A DNA stretch of 64,000 nt from Burkholderia sp. Leaf177 (GCF_001424345.1 NZ_LMPF01000025.1:394062-458061); one strand, 5' to 3'. Counted from the stretch's first letter, positions 36,790-46,334 are shown. Made by a program: numbers and translations. Notes: generated by a model not told the origin, from the letters alone.

Positions 36790-37866
36790 GTGAGCGTCGA
36801 ATTCATCGGCATGATCCAGCAGCAAAAGGTATCCGAAACACATCTGGCGCGTGGTCCGGCTATCGATATCGACTACACGCGCGAGTTCGCGCAGGCGCAC
36901 GAGAAAGCCGGCTTCGACCGCATTCTCGTGCCCTATCAATCGACGAGTCCTGACGCCATGCTGACCGTCGCGTACGCGGCCGGCGTCACGGAACGCATTC
37001 ATTTCATGCTCGCGCACAGGCCCGGTTTTGTAGCGCCGACGCTCGCCGCGCGCCAGCTTGCAACACTCGATCAACTCAGCGGCGGACGCCTCGCGGTGCA
37101 CTTCATCTCGGGCGGCAGCGATACGGAACAACGCCGCGACGGCGATTTTCTTTCGCACGACGAACGCTACGCCCGCACCGACGAATATCTGCAGATCCTG
37201 CGGCGCGTGTGGACCGAATCGAAACCCTTCGATCACGAAGGCCGCTATTACCGGTTCGAACAGGCGTTCTCAGAAGTCAAGCCGAAGCAGGCGCCCTACG
37301 TGCCGATCTACTTCGGCGGTGCATCGGCGCCCGCGCTCGAAGTCGCCGGCAAGCACGCGGACGTGTATGCGCTTTGGGGCGAGTCGAAGGACCAGGTTCA
37401 CGAACAAGTGACACGCGTTCGCGCCGAAGCCGCAAAACATGTGCGTGACGTGCGCTTCTCGGTATCGTTCCGGCCGATCCTCGCGGCCACCGAAAAGGCC
37501 GCGTGGGAACGCGCGGAACATATCCTTGCCGAGACACGGCGTCTGCGCGCCGAACAGGGTTTAGGCGAAGCGACGCCGCAACAAAGCGAAGGCGCGCGAC
37601 GCCTGCTTGCGGCTGCCGGTGATGGCGTGCGCGCCGATGATCGCCTCTGGACCGGCGTGGCCAAGGAGATTGGCGGCCGTTCGAATTCAACGGCGCTGGT
37701 GGGCACACCTTCGCAAGTTGCCGAAACGCTGGCCGAATATCACGCGCTCGGCGTCACAACGTTCCTCATTCGCGGCTTCGATCCGCTCGAGGACGCGCTC
37801 GACTATGGGCGCGAATTGATCCCGCTTACGCGCGAGCTGACATCGCACGTTGCGCACGCCGCTTGA
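36790..37866 (+). CDS. LLM-class FMNH2-dependent (alkane)sulfonate monooxygenase
   Basis: Luciferase-like monooxygenase of the SsuD group, 358 residues from a GTG with GAGGAG 8 bases upstream. The start is supported by its paralogue later in the cluster, which begins MSVEFIGY where this one reads VSVEFIGM. The core has HRPGFVAPTLAARQLATLD, FISGGSDTEQRRDGDF and RGFDPLEDALDYGREL. It would cleave C-S bonds of sulfonates with reduced FMN and O2, releasing sulfite. No flavin reductase gene (SsuE) is in the cluster. It is the first gene of a five-gene plus-strand run. Confidence 0.88.
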   Translation: MSVEFIGMIQQQKVSETHLARGPAIDIDYTREFAQAHEKAGFDRILVPYQSTSPDAMLTVAYAAGVTERIHFMLAHRPGFVAPTLAARQLATLDQLSGGRLAVHFISGGSDTEQRRDGDFLSHDERYARTDEYLQILRRVWTESKPFDHEGRYYRFEQAFSEVKPKQAPYVPIYFGGASAPALEVAGKHADVYALWGESKDQVHEQVTRVRAEAAKHVRDVRFSVSFRPILAATEKAAWERAEHILAETRRLRAEQGLGEATPQQSEGARRLLAAAGDGVRADDRLWTGVAKEIGGRSNSTALVGTPSQVAETLAEYHALGVTTFLIRGFDPLEDALDYGRELIPLTRELTSHVAHAA

Positions 37867-37926
37867 GGCATCGCCGCGTCTTGCCGCACATCTGTCTCTC
37901 GAACTTCTGGAAGGAACACTTCATTC

Positions 37927-39516
37927 ATGAGCGCCGCCCCTCTGCGCAACTTCAACGACGTACGCGATGCCCTTCTCTCCAGGCGCGAAATCGCCTTCAT
38001 CGACGTACGCGAAGAAGATCCGCATGCGCAGCGTCATCCGCTATTCGCTGCAAATTTGCCTTTGTCGAAGATCGAACTCGATGCATTGACGAAGTTGCCG
38101 CGCAAGAGCGTGCCGATCGTTCTTCTCGATGACGGCGAAGGCCTCGCGCCGCGTGCCGCAAAACGCTTTGAAGCGCTGGGTTATACCGATGTCGCCATTT
38201 TCGATGGCGGTTTGAAAGGCTGGGAACACGCGGGCGGCGAAGTGTTCCGCGACGTCAACGTCCCGAGCAAATCGTTTGGCGAGTTCGTGGAAGCGAAACG
38301 GCATACACCGGCGTTATCGGCGGAAGAGGTCGATGCGTTGCTCAAAAGCGGCGAGGACGTGGTCGTGCTCGACGCACGCCGCTACGACGAGTACCAGACG
38401 ATGAACATTCCCGGCAGCATCAGCGTGCCGGGCGCCGAACTCGTGTTGCGCGCCCGCGCGCTTGCGCCCGATCCGAAGACGCGCGTGATCGTGAATTGCG
38501 CGGGACGCACGCGCAGCATTATCGGCACGCAGTCGCTCGTGAATGCGGGGCTTCCGAATCCGGTATCGGCTTTGCGCAATGGCACGATCGGCTGGCTGCT
38601 TGCAGGGCAAACGCTCGCTCACGGCAGCGCAAAACAGTTCGCACATGATGATGGCCGCGCCGACGAGACCACGCGTGCATCCGCCCGTTCAGTGGCGGAT
38701 CGTGCAGGCGTGAAGCGCACGACGTTTGCCGACACACAACGCTGGGCCGAAGACTCGGCACGCACGACATATCGCTTCGATGTCCGCACGCCGGCCGAAT
38801 ACGAACACGCGCATGCTGCGGGATTTCAGGGCGCGCCCGGGGGTCAGCTTGTGCAGGAAACGGAGATGTTCGCGCCGGTTCGCGGCGCGCGTATCGTGCT
38901 CTTCGATGACGACGGCGTACGCGCCAACATGACGGCGTCGTGGCTCGCGCAGATGAACAACGACGTCTACGTAATCGACGATCCAGCCAATGCCGCGCTG
39001 GCCGAACACGGTCCGTGGCGCGGCGCAAAAGCGCAACCGTCGCCGCTGCCCGCGATCACCGCGAGCGAGCTTGCCGCCGTGCTCGATAATCCATCGAGCA
39101 AGACGATCGTGCTCGATTTCACCGCGAGCGCGAATCATGTGAAGGGACATATTCCGGGTGCGTGGTGGGCCGTGCGTTCGCGATTGCCCGAGGATCTGCC
39201 TGCATTGCCCGACGCAAAGCAATACGTGGTCACGTGCGGATCGAGCGCGCTTGCGGCGTTCGCCGGGCCCGACGTCGCCGCGCTGACAGGCAAGCCGGTG
39301 TTGCTGCTCGAAGGCGGCACGGCGTCGTGGATCGCGGCCGGCCTGCCGCTCGAAAAAGGCGAGACGCATTTGGCGTCACCGCGTATCGACCGATACCGGC
39401 GTCCCTATGAAGGCACCGACGCCCCACGTGAAGCCATGAACGCTTACCTCGAATGGGAATACGGGCTTGTCGCGCAACTGGAACGCGATGGTACGCACGG
39501 ATTTTTCGTAATCTGA
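37927..39516 (+). CDS. Four-domain rhodanese (sulfurtransferase)
   Basis: The 529-residue protein is built of four rhodanese-like domains (about 1-115, 120-235, 255-375, 380-500). Only domains 2 and 4 keep an active-site cysteine, Cys191 in IVNCAGRTRS and Cys437 in VVTCGSSA; domains 1 and 3 have DDG at that place (LLDDGEG, LFDDDGV) and are presumably structural. It would transfer sulfane sulphur, fitting assimilation of sulphur released from organosulfonates. The start is at the ATG following CACTTCATTC. It lies 60 bases after the monooxygenase gene. Confidence 0.88.
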   Translation: MSAAPLRNFNDVRDALLSRREIAFIDVREEDPHAQRHPLFAANLPLSKIELDALTKLPRKSVPIVLLDDGEGLAPRAAKRFEALGYTDVAIFDGGLKGWEHAGGEVFRDVNVPSKSFGEFVEAKRHTPALSAEEVDALLKSGEDVVVLDARRYDEYQTMNIPGSISVPGAELVLRARALAPDPKTRVIVNCAGRTRSIIGTQSLVNAGLPNPVSALRNGTIGWLLAGQTLAHGSAKQFAHDDGRADETTRASARSVADRAGVKRTTFADTQRWAEDSARTTYRFDVRTPAEYEHAHAAGFQGAPGGQLVQETEMFAPVRGARIVLFDDDGVRANMTASWLAQMNNDVYVIDDPANAALAEHGPWRGAKAQPSPLPAITASELAAVLDNPSSKTIVLDFTASANHVKGHIPGAWWAVRSRLPEDLPALPDAKQYVVTCGSSALAAFAGPDVAALTGKPVLLLEGGTASWIAAGLPLEKGETHLASPRIDRYRRPYEGTDAPREAMNAYLEWEYGLVAQLERDGTHGFFVI

Positions 39517-39646
39517 TGCAAGGCAATGACGCGCGCGAGCCACGTGCGTCTCATTCCAACTTCGATGATTAGCAAAGCAGAACAATGCGTTTGTCTAATG
39601 TCGCGCCGGTCCGTATCGTGAATCTTTTCTCTTGCATGGATGATTC

Positions 39647-40582
39647 ATGAAACGACGCAGTCTCCTGTCGATCGCTGCGCTGACTGCATTCACAGCGCTC
39701 TGCCCGCTTGCATCGAACGCTGAAACGGTTTTGAAAGTCGGCGACCAGCAGTTGCAGACACGCGGCATCCTGGAAGCATCGGGCCAGCTTAAAGACGTCC
39801 CGTACAAAATCGAATGGTTCAACTTTCCCGCCGCGCAGCCGCTGGGCGAAGCATTGAATGCAGGCGCAATCGATGTGGGCGGTCTCGGCGATGCCCCGTT
39901 GATCTTCGCCTATGCAGCGGGCGCGCGCGTTCGTGCCGTGGCCGCTACGCGATCGACTCCCGTCGACCTGGCGATCCTCGTGCCAGAAGGTTCATCGATC
40001 AAAAGCGCGGCCGACCTGAAGGGCAAACGCATTGCGACCACGCGCGGTTCCATCGGCCATTATCTTGCTGTCGCCACGCTCGAGCGCGCCGGCATCAAGC
40101 TCTCCGAAGTCACGTTCCAATACATGCAACCGGCCGACGCCAAGTCGGCGCTCGAATCAGGCAATGTCGATGCATGGTCCACGTGGGACCCTTACGTGGC
40201 GCTCGGCGAATTGCGCGACAAGAATCGCAGCGTCGCGAACGGCGTGGGTTTGTCCTCCGGCCTGAGTTTCCAGGCTGCCACCGACGCCTCGCTTGTTTCC
40301 AAGCGCGCGCAAATCGATGACTTCGTTCATCGTGTAGCTGAAGGTCAGCGCTGGGCGCTGTCACATCCGGATGAGGTCGCCGCAATCCAGTCACGCGTGA
40401 CGCACTTGCCAGTCGATGTCCTGAAGGTCGTGTATCAACGCGCGCAGTTGAAGCCAATCGCCATCGATAAAACGGTGATCGCCGAACAACAGCGCACCGC
40501 CGACCTGTACGTTCGCGCGGGCGTGATCAAGACGACGCTCGATGTCACGCCGAGCTTCGATCCTCAATTCACTGCGCACTAA
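39647..40582 (+). CDS. Sulfonate ABC transporter substrate-binding protein
   Basis: Periplasmic SsuA-like binding protein, 311 residues, with a Sec signal (MKRRSLLSIAALTAF, cleavage after SNA). The segments KIEWFNFPAAQPLGEALNAGAIDVGGLGDAP and DLKGKRIATTRGSIGHY, plus DAWSTWDPY, are characteristic of aliphatic sulfonate binding proteins. It is one of two such receptors in the cluster; the other is a lipoprotein on the opposite strand next to the permease. Confidence 0.88.
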   Translation: MKRRSLLSIAALTAFTALCPLASNAETVLKVGDQQLQTRGILEASGQLKDVPYKIEWFNFPAAQPLGEALNAGAIDVGGLGDAPLIFAYAAGARVRAVAATRSTPVDLAILVPEGSSIKSAADLKGKRIATTRGSIGHYLAVATLERAGIKLSEVTFQYMQPADAKSALESGNVDAWSTWDPYVALGELRDKNRSVANGVGLSSGLSFQAATDASLVSKRAQIDDFVHRVAEGQRWALSHPDEVAAIQSRVTHLPVDVLKVVYQRAQLKPIAIDKTVIAEQQRTADLYVRAGVIKTTLDVTPSFDPQFTAH

Positions 40583-40595
40583 CGGATTCTCTCCG

Positions 40596-41798
40596 ATGAC
40601 CGTACGGCACCCCGACACCGACCTTCAAGATCCGACTGCGCTCGACGCGCTTGCGGATCTCGACAGCGCAGCCGCCGATAAATGGCTCGCCGCGCTCACG
40701 CAAGCGTTCGCGGCGACGGCCGGCGCGCTCGATCACGACGCGATCTTTCCGCATGACAATCTGGCGCGCCTTCATAGCGCCGGGCTGCTTGCGTTGACCG
40801 TGCCGCGCGCGCTCGGCGGCCGCGAGGCCACCCTGCCGCAGGTGCGCAAAGTCGTTCAGGCGGTTGCGCGCGGTGAACCATCGACAGCGCTGATCCTCGT
40901 CATGCAATCGCTTTACCACTTGCGACTGCAGGCCAATCCAAACTGGCCGCAGGCGTTGAAGGAACGGGTCGCGCGCGACGCGGTGGAAAACGGCGCACTC
41001 ATCAACTCGTTGCGCGTGGAACCGGAACTCGGATCGCCATCGCGCGGTGGTTTGCCCGGCACGATCGGACGCCTGACCGATTCCGGCGATGCGTGGATTC
41101 TCAACGGCAGCAAGATTTATTCGACGGGCAGTCCCGGCCTGACGTGGTTTGCTGTCTGGGGCCGAACGGACGAAATCTCGCCGCGCGTGGGCACGTTCCT
41201 CGTTCACCGCGATACGCCGGGCATCCGCTTCGGCGAACCCTGGAATCATCTCGGCATGCGGGCAACGGGCAGCCACGAAGTGATCTTCGAGAACGTGCGG
41301 ATTCCGGCAGCTCATGCGGTCGATCTGAATCTTCCCGAAGCCAACGTCGCGAGCATGGACCCGCTCACCACGCTATGGATGAACGTATTGCTGTCATCCA
41401 TCTATGACGCCGTTGCTCGTTCCGCGCGCGACTGGTTCGCGCATTGGGCCGCGAACCGGAAACCTGCAAACCTCGGCGCGCCGTTGTCGAGTCTGGGAAG
41501 CTTCCAGCAGACCCTCGGTCGTATAGATGCATTGCTGCTCAACAACCGCGTGTTGCTCGATGCCGGCGCCCACGGCCGCGTGCCGCTGGATGAGGCGCCC
41601 GCGATCAAATTTCTTGTCACGCAGAACGCCATCAACGCGGTCGAGATTGCCGTGGAAGCGAGCGGCAATCCGGGATTGAGCCGTCATAACGCGCTCGAAC
41701 GACATCATCGCGATGTACTGTGCTCGCGCATTCACACGCCACAAAACGATGCACTGCTGGGCGCCCTCGGCCGAGCCGCATTCGCCACGCGTCAATAA
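40596..41798 (+). CDS. SfnB/acyl-CoA-dehydrogenase-like flavin monooxygenase
   Basis: The 400-residue protein has the acyl-CoA dehydrogenase fold, as in SfnB and DszC which act on organosulphur compounds. Start at 40596 (MTVRHPDT), 13 bases after the binding-protein gene; the 18 residues further upstream overlap that gene. Motifs: VPRALGGREA, GSKIYSTGSPGLTWF, FLVHRDTPGIRFGEPWNHLGMRATGSHEV and a C-terminal EASGNPGLSRHNALERHHRD. Acyl-CoA chemistry is unlikely in this context; an FMNH2-dependent oxygenation of sulphur substrates is inferred. Confidence 0.82.
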   Translation: MTVRHPDTDLQDPTALDALADLDSAAADKWLAALTQAFAATAGALDHDAIFPHDNLARLHSAGLLALTVPRALGGREATLPQVRKVVQAVARGEPSTALILVMQSLYHLRLQANPNWPQALKERVARDAVENGALINSLRVEPELGSPSRGGLPGTIGRLTDSGDAWILNGSKIYSTGSPGLTWFAVWGRTDEISPRVGTFLVHRDTPGIRFGEPWNHLGMRATGSHEVIFENVRIPAAHAVDLNLPEANVASMDPLTTLWMNVLLSSIYDAVARSARDWFAHWAANRKPANLGAPLSSLGSFQQTLGRIDALLLNNRVLLDAGAHGRVPLDEAPAIKFLVTQNAINAVEIAVEASGNPGLSRHNALERHHRDVLCSRIHTPQNDALLGALGRAAFATRQ

Positions 41799-41818
41799 TC
41801 TCTTCAAGGGAACACACC

Positions 41819-42937
41819 ATGAGCGTTGAATTCATCGGCTATGTCAGCCATCAGGAATCGAGCGAAATCCACTTGCCGCAAGGTCCCGCCGTTAATCCGC
41901 CGTATATCGCGGCCGTGGCTCAAGCGCATGAATACGGCGGTTTTGATCGCGTGCTGATCGCGCATTCCAGCGCGTCGCCGGATGGCTTCCAGATTGCATC
42001 GTTCGTCGCGCAGCAGACCAAGCGCCTTGGAATTCTGCTTGCCCATCGGCCGGGTTTTGTCGCACCGACACTTGCCGCCCGGCAGCTTGCGACGCTGGAT
42101 CATTTCAGCGCGGGACGCACGGCGGTGCACATCATTTCCGGCGGCGACAACACGGAACAACAACGCGACGGCGATTTTCTCGAACACGACGACAGGTACA
42201 AACGTACCGATGAATACCTCGATGTCGTCAAGCAATCGTGGACGAGCGAAAAACCGTTCGATCACGACGGCGAGTTCTACAAGGTACGTGGACATCGCTC
42301 GTTGATCCGTCCGGTGCAGAAGCCGCATTTGCCGGTGTATTTCGGCGGATCTTCGGATGCCGCGATCCAGGTTGCGGGCAAGCATGCCGATGTCTTCGCG
42401 CTTTGGGGCGAGTCGCTTGCGCAAGTCGCGGAGACTATCGAACGCGTGCGTGCGGCGGCGCGGCCTTATGGACGCGAACATGCAATCCGCTTCAGCCTTT
42501 CGCTGCGCCCGATCATCGCTGCAACGGAAGATGCTGCGTGGGCGCGCGCCGAATCAATCCTGGAACGAGCAAAGCAAGTGGTGACGAGCAACCCGAACTT
42601 CACGCGGCGTCCGAGCGACCCAAAAAATGTGGGCTCGCAACGTCTGCTCGCGGAAGCGGCGAAAGGCACTGTCGTCGATAAACGGTTGTGGACAGGAATC
42701 ACCGCGCTGACGAAAGCCGCCGGCAACTCGACCTCGCTGGTCGGGACGCCGGAACAGGTCACGGAAGCGTTGATTGAGTATTACCGTCTCGGCATCTCGA
42801 CGTTCCTGATTCGAGGTTTCGATCCGCTCGAGGACGCGCTCGCTTATGGACGCGACCTGCTGCCGCTCGTGCACGCGGCTGTGGCGAAGGAAGATAGCAA
42901 GAGCCAAGCGAAGGAACTTGAAACGGCTCAGGCCTGA
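41819..42937 (+). CDS. Second LLM-class sulfonate monooxygenase
   Basis: The 372-residue luciferase-like enzyme is a clear paralogue of the first gene of this run: both share SVEFIG at the start, LAHRPGFVAPTLAARQLATLD in the middle, and FLIRGFDPLEDAL near the end. AAGGGA lies about 7 bases upstream of the ATG. It probably extends the range of sulfonates or sulfones cleaved. The C-terminal tail is Lys/Glu-rich. No terminator is obvious in the 140 bases before the convergent ssuA. Confidence 0.88.
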   Translation: MSVEFIGYVSHQESSEIHLPQGPAVNPPYIAAVAQAHEYGGFDRVLIAHSSASPDGFQIASFVAQQTKRLGILLAHRPGFVAPTLAARQLATLDHFSAGRTAVHIISGGDNTEQQRDGDFLEHDDRYKRTDEYLDVVKQSWTSEKPFDHDGEFYKVRGHRSLIRPVQKPHLPVYFGGSSDAAIQVAGKHADVFALWGESLAQVAETIERVRAAARPYGREHAIRFSLSLRPIIAATEDAAWARAESILERAKQVVTSNPNFTRRPSDPKNVGSQRLLAEAAKGTVVDKRLWTGITALTKAAGNSTSLVGTPEQVTEALIEYYRLGISTFLIRGFDPLEDALAYGRDLLPLVHAAVAKEDSKSQAKELETAQA

Positions 42938-43077
42938 ACGAACTTTGGCAACGTAAGAGCAGTGATATGGGGCGCTCGTTTGCAGTCAGGTCGAGCGCTT
43001 CGTCTCACGGAACATGATCGAACGGTTTCACGCCACGCGGAATTCAAAGTCCCAATGCGATACCACGTACCGCGTCA

Positions 43078-44064
43078 TCAAACCTTCGCCAGATAGTCCG
43101 ACACGTTGATCTTCTGCGGCAGGACGCTGCGTGCCGCGAGCCAGTCCGCTGCTTTCTGCAGTTCCCCTACGAACGCTTGATCCGCAACACCGTGCATGTT
43201 GAACTTGCGCTGCATGCTTGCAAGCGTGTTGCGGACCTCATCGCTGTAATGGCCTTGCTGCTGCGCGATAGTCTCCGCTTCCTGCGAATTCTCCGATGCC
43301 CATTTCGCCTCCTGCTGATACGCGGCATTTACTGCTTTGACAATATCCGCGTTGTCTTCGGCGAACTTGCGTGTGGTCACGTACGAATTGAAATCGATCT
43401 GGAAATCAAGGTCGCGCCCTTCCAGGAAGATGTTGTGGCCTTTGTAATTCGCCCGCGCGATATCCACGCCGGGGCTCCACATCGACCATGCATCGATCTT
43501 GCCTTGCGAGAAAGCCGGCGCCGCATCGGGCGGATTCAGGTACACCATTTTCACGGCATCGCGCGGCACCTTATGTTTTTCGAGCGCCGCAACAAGCAGG
43601 AACTCGCCGAGCCCCGACCGGTTCACCGCGACCGTCTTGCCAACCAGATCCTCGATCTTGTCGATACCCGATCCATCCTTCGCGATGATCGCCGTGCTGC
43701 GCGGATCGACCACGCAAAACTGCGTGAAGACGAGCGGCGATCCCGCGATCATGGCCGCGAGCGCCGGCGTCGTACTGCCGCCGAAACTGAAGTCGGCGCT
43801 GCCGCCCGTGACAGCCGCGAGCGATGGCGCGTGGTTCGGAAACGGGCCGATCCATTGCACCTTGATGTTGTCCTTCGCCAGTGTTTTCTCGAGTTCGCCG
43901 CGGATCTTTGCGAGCATCGGCAGGCCGCCGAGTCCCCATCCGAGGCGAACGGTGTCAGTCTTGCGGCTGCCACACGCAGCAAGTCCCGTGGCTAACGCAG
44001 ATGCTGCAACAGTACTTTGAAGAAAACGGCGGCGAGACCACAGGGACGTGCTTGCAATTGACAT
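43078..44064 (-). CDS. ssuA: Sulfonate/nitrate-type ABC binding lipoprotein
   Basis: The 328-residue binding protein has both a twin-arginine motif (SRRRFLQS) and a lipobox LAAC (Cys about 30), so it is a Tat- or Sec-exported lipoprotein. The mature core has LGWGLGGLPMLAKIRGELE, SADFSFGGSTTPALAA, DLVGKTVAVNRSGLGEF and KIDAWSMWSPGVDIA, as in SsuA/TauA. It is the third gene of the ssuC-ssuB-ssuA unit, starting 105 bases after the broken ATPase gene. Confidence 0.88.
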   Translation of the reverse strand: MSIASTSLWSRRRFLQSTVAASALATGLAACGSRKTDTVRLGWGLGGLPMLAKIRGELEKTLAKDNIKVQWIGPFPNHAPSLAAVTGGSADFSFGGSTTPALAAMIAGSPLVFTQFCVVDPRSTAIIAKDGSGIDKIEDLVGKTVAVNRSGLGEFLLVAALEKHKVPRDAVKMVYLNPPDAAPAFSQGKIDAWSMWSPGVDIARANYKGHNIFLEGRDLDFQIDFNSYVTTRKFAEDNADIVKAVNAAYQQEAKWASENSQEAETIAQQQGHYSDEVRNTLASMQRKFNMHGVADQAFVGELQKAADWLAARSVLPQKINVSDYLAKV

Positions 44065-44169
44065 GGCGTTTGCTTTGAACGGGTGAACGGGAAAACGCCC
44101 GGCGTTCAGACGGGCGTGATGATAAGTAACACGAATTAAACGCGTGACGAATGCGTGACGAATGCGCGG

Positions 44170-44880
44170 CTAGTGCGCGGCTGTGTCGGCGTCCACACCG
44201 AGTTGCGCGAGGAGCGTGTCGCGCAAAGCCGGCTTCGTCTGCTCTGTCACGCGATACTCAGCGGCAATCGCGCCATTGCGCATGATCAACGCACGATCGG
44301 CGAGCGCGATGGCTTCATCCACGTCATGCGTGACAAGCAGCACGCCAGGCTGATGGCGTTCGATCAGATGCTTCACCAGCCGCTGCATCTTGATACGCGT
44401 AAGTGCATCGAGCGCGGCAAAGGGTTCATCGAGCAACAACAATTGAGGTTCCTGCACGAGCGCACGCGCGAGCGCAACGCGCTGCGCCTGGCCGCCGGAC
44501 AAGTTGCGCGGCCAGTCTTCGAGACGTTCGCCAAGGCCCACTTCTTCCAGCGCTGCTTGCGCCGCCGTGCGGCTTTGCGGACCTGGTGGAAGACCGAGCG
44601 CAACGTTTTGCTCGAGCGTTTCCCACGGCAGAAGCCGCGGTTCCTGGAACACGATGGCCGGCAGACGCGGTCCGTCGATAGAACCGCCATCCACGGGATC
44701 GAGGCCCGACAACGCACGCAACAACGTGGTCTTGCCGCAGCCGCTTTAGCCGAGCAGCGCAACGAATTCGCCGCGTTCGATCCTCAGATTCAAAGTATCG
44801 ATGACAACCCGCTTACCGTACACGCGCCGCAGATTACGCACGACAACAGCGGCGTTCTGCAACTTTGAAAATGAATTCAT
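44170..44880 (-). pseudogene. ssuB: ABC ATPase with stop codon in Walker A
   Basis: Frame of 237 codons from MNSFSKLQN at 44880, overlapping the end of ssuC by ATGA. Codon 45 is TAA (44746-44748), right inside the P-loop: LLG, stop, SGCGKTTLLRAL. Everything after it is intact and in the same frame, including LSGGQAQRVALARAL, LLLLDEPFAALD and LLVTHDVDEAI. A single base change (for example GAA to TAA) restores a full SsuB-type ATPase. Any restart downstream would lack Walker A. Either a very recent nonsense mutation or a sequencing error; with the stop, the transporter would be dead unless another ATPase serves it. Confidence 0.88.
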
Positions 44881-45746
44881 GAGCGCGGCGCCTTTGCAAA
44901 ATTCACGTGCCATGACAGCAAGCGGCGTTCGAGAAAGCGCGCGAACGTATCGGCCAGTACACCGATCACCGCATAGATCACGATGGTCAGCACGATCACA
45001 TCCGTGCGCAGGAATTCGCGGGCGTCCATCGCGAGAAAGCCGATTCCCGTGCTCGTTGCTATCGTTTCGGCGACCACCAGCGCCAGCCATGCAGTGGCAA
45101 GCGCATAACGAACGCCGGCGAGCACCGAAGGCAATGCGCCCGGCAATACGATGCGACGGATCAGCGTCCGGTTCGATAACCCGAGCACGCAGCCGAGTTC
45201 TATCAGCTTGGGATCGACCTGACGAATGCCCAGCACCGTGTTGATATAGATGGGGAACATCACGCCCAGCGACACGAGGAAAATCTTGCCCGCCTCGCCC
45301 ACGCCGAACCAGACGATCACGAGCGGCAACACCGCGAGAAACGGAATGGCGCGCAGCATCTGCACGTTGCGATCGAGAAACGCCTCGGCGATTTTTGAAA
45401 AGCCGACGGCCGTGCCCAGCGCGAAGCCGATCGACCCGCCGATCACAAAGCCCGTCGCGGCGCGTAAAAGGCTGACGGCCATATCGCCGATAAGACGCCC
45501 TTCCTTCACGAGCTGGAATGCGGTGAGTGCGACCTTCGATGGCGCGGGCAAAACGTTTGGCGACAACGCGCCGAGACGCGCGAACAGTTCCCAGACGATC
45601 AGCAGCAAAAGCGGCATGCCCCACGAGATGTAGCGAAGCCACGGCGCCAAAGGGGCCGCGTGATTGCCTTTGCGCGCGGTCGCCGCGGGAGTGCTGGCAT
45701 TGGCGGGATGGAGAACGGATGACCCGCGGGCGAATACATCTGCCAT
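44877..45746 (-). CDS. ssuC: Sulfonate ABC transporter permease
   Basis: Inner-membrane permease of the SsuC/TauC type, 289 residues from the ATG at 45746 (MADVFARG), with AAGGAG about 11 bases upstream; an ATG at 45812 would add 22 residues. It has about six hydrophobic segments and the EAA-loop region ELGCVLGLSNRTLIRRIVLPGALPSVLAGVR. Its stop codon overlaps the ssuB start. A 14-base palindrome CGGTGT-GG-ACACCG lies about 165 bases upstream (45911-45924) and might be an operator. Confidence 0.9.
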   Translation of the reverse strand: MADVFARGSSVLHPANASTPAATARKGNHAAPLAPWLRYISWGMPLLLLIVWELFARLGALSPNVLPAPSKVALTAFQLVKEGRLIGDMAVSLLRAATGFVIGGSIGFALGTAVGFSKIAEAFLDRNVQMLRAIPFLAVLPLVIVWFGVGEAGKIFLVSLGVMFPIYINTVLGIRQVDPKLIELGCVLGLSNRTLIRRIVLPGALPSVLAGVRYALATAWLALVVAETIATSTGIGFLAMDAREFLRTDVIVLTIVIYAVIGVLADTFARFLERRLLSWHVNFAKAPRS

Positions 45747-46049
45747 CGGTGAGAGACTCCTTTTGTCCGGGTGGGCGCGAGCTTCTGCAAGCAGCAACAG
45801 GCTGCTATCCACACGATGTTAAACAAAAGGGGAAATAGTGGAACCACATAAAACTTCTATGCTTAGAACGGAGAGGATGGCGGCGAAGGGAAGTCTGGCT
45901 GGAATCGCTTCGGTGTGGACACCGTTGTTCTAGAGAGCACCATTTTCATCGTGACTGACGAGACAACAAACTGCGCGCGGTTATGGGTTCAGCGTAAGAT
46001 TTTCCCGCCCCGCTGATACGAAAAGCCCACATGTACGCGCGTCGGCGCT
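45747..46049. other. Intergenic region upstream of ssuC
   Basis: No gene was seen. It should hold the ssuC promoter, reading leftwards, and contains the palindrome CGGTGTGGACACCG at 45911-45924. From here to about 47.8 kb the sequence is A/T-richer than the flanks. Confidence 0.5.
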
Positions 46050-46334
46050 TTAAGCACTCGACGACGCGTCATCAGGTAACGGGCGTACCGTTGTCGAAAT
46101 AAAAGCCTTTATCTCAGGGTGCGAGATCGCGAGCATTGCAAGCAGCCCCGCACCTAACCGGCGCGCAAATTCGTCGTTCAACGCGTGACCGTGCTCCTCT
46201 AAAAAGACCGGTGCAAGTAGCGCATTCTCAGTGGCTGCTGCAATTGCGTTAGTTGATACGCTATGAATGTTGATCGCGTCGGTATCTGGTGAATAAGTCA
46301 AAACGAGCGAACGCTGTTTGTCGTTTGGTGCCAT
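46050..46334 (-). CDS. Small protein, candidate immunity protein (copy 1)
   Basis: A 94-residue soluble protein with no signal peptide and no recognised domain. Its ATG shares one base with the stop codon of the preceding gene (TAATG), so the two are translationally coupled. It is clearly paralogous to the 95-residue protein at 47472-47759: both have Y..DT near residue 15-20, an S..A.A stretch, and a shared core L.DE.ARR.GA..L followed about 8 residues later by PE. Position straight after a toxin-like tail, and duplication together with that tail, suggest an immunity role; this is inference. Confidence 0.65.
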   Translation of the reverse strand: MAPNDKQRSLVLTYSPDTDAINIHSVSTNAIAAATENALLAPVFLEEHGHALNDEFARRLGAGLLAMLAISHPEIKAFISTTVRPLPDDASSSA

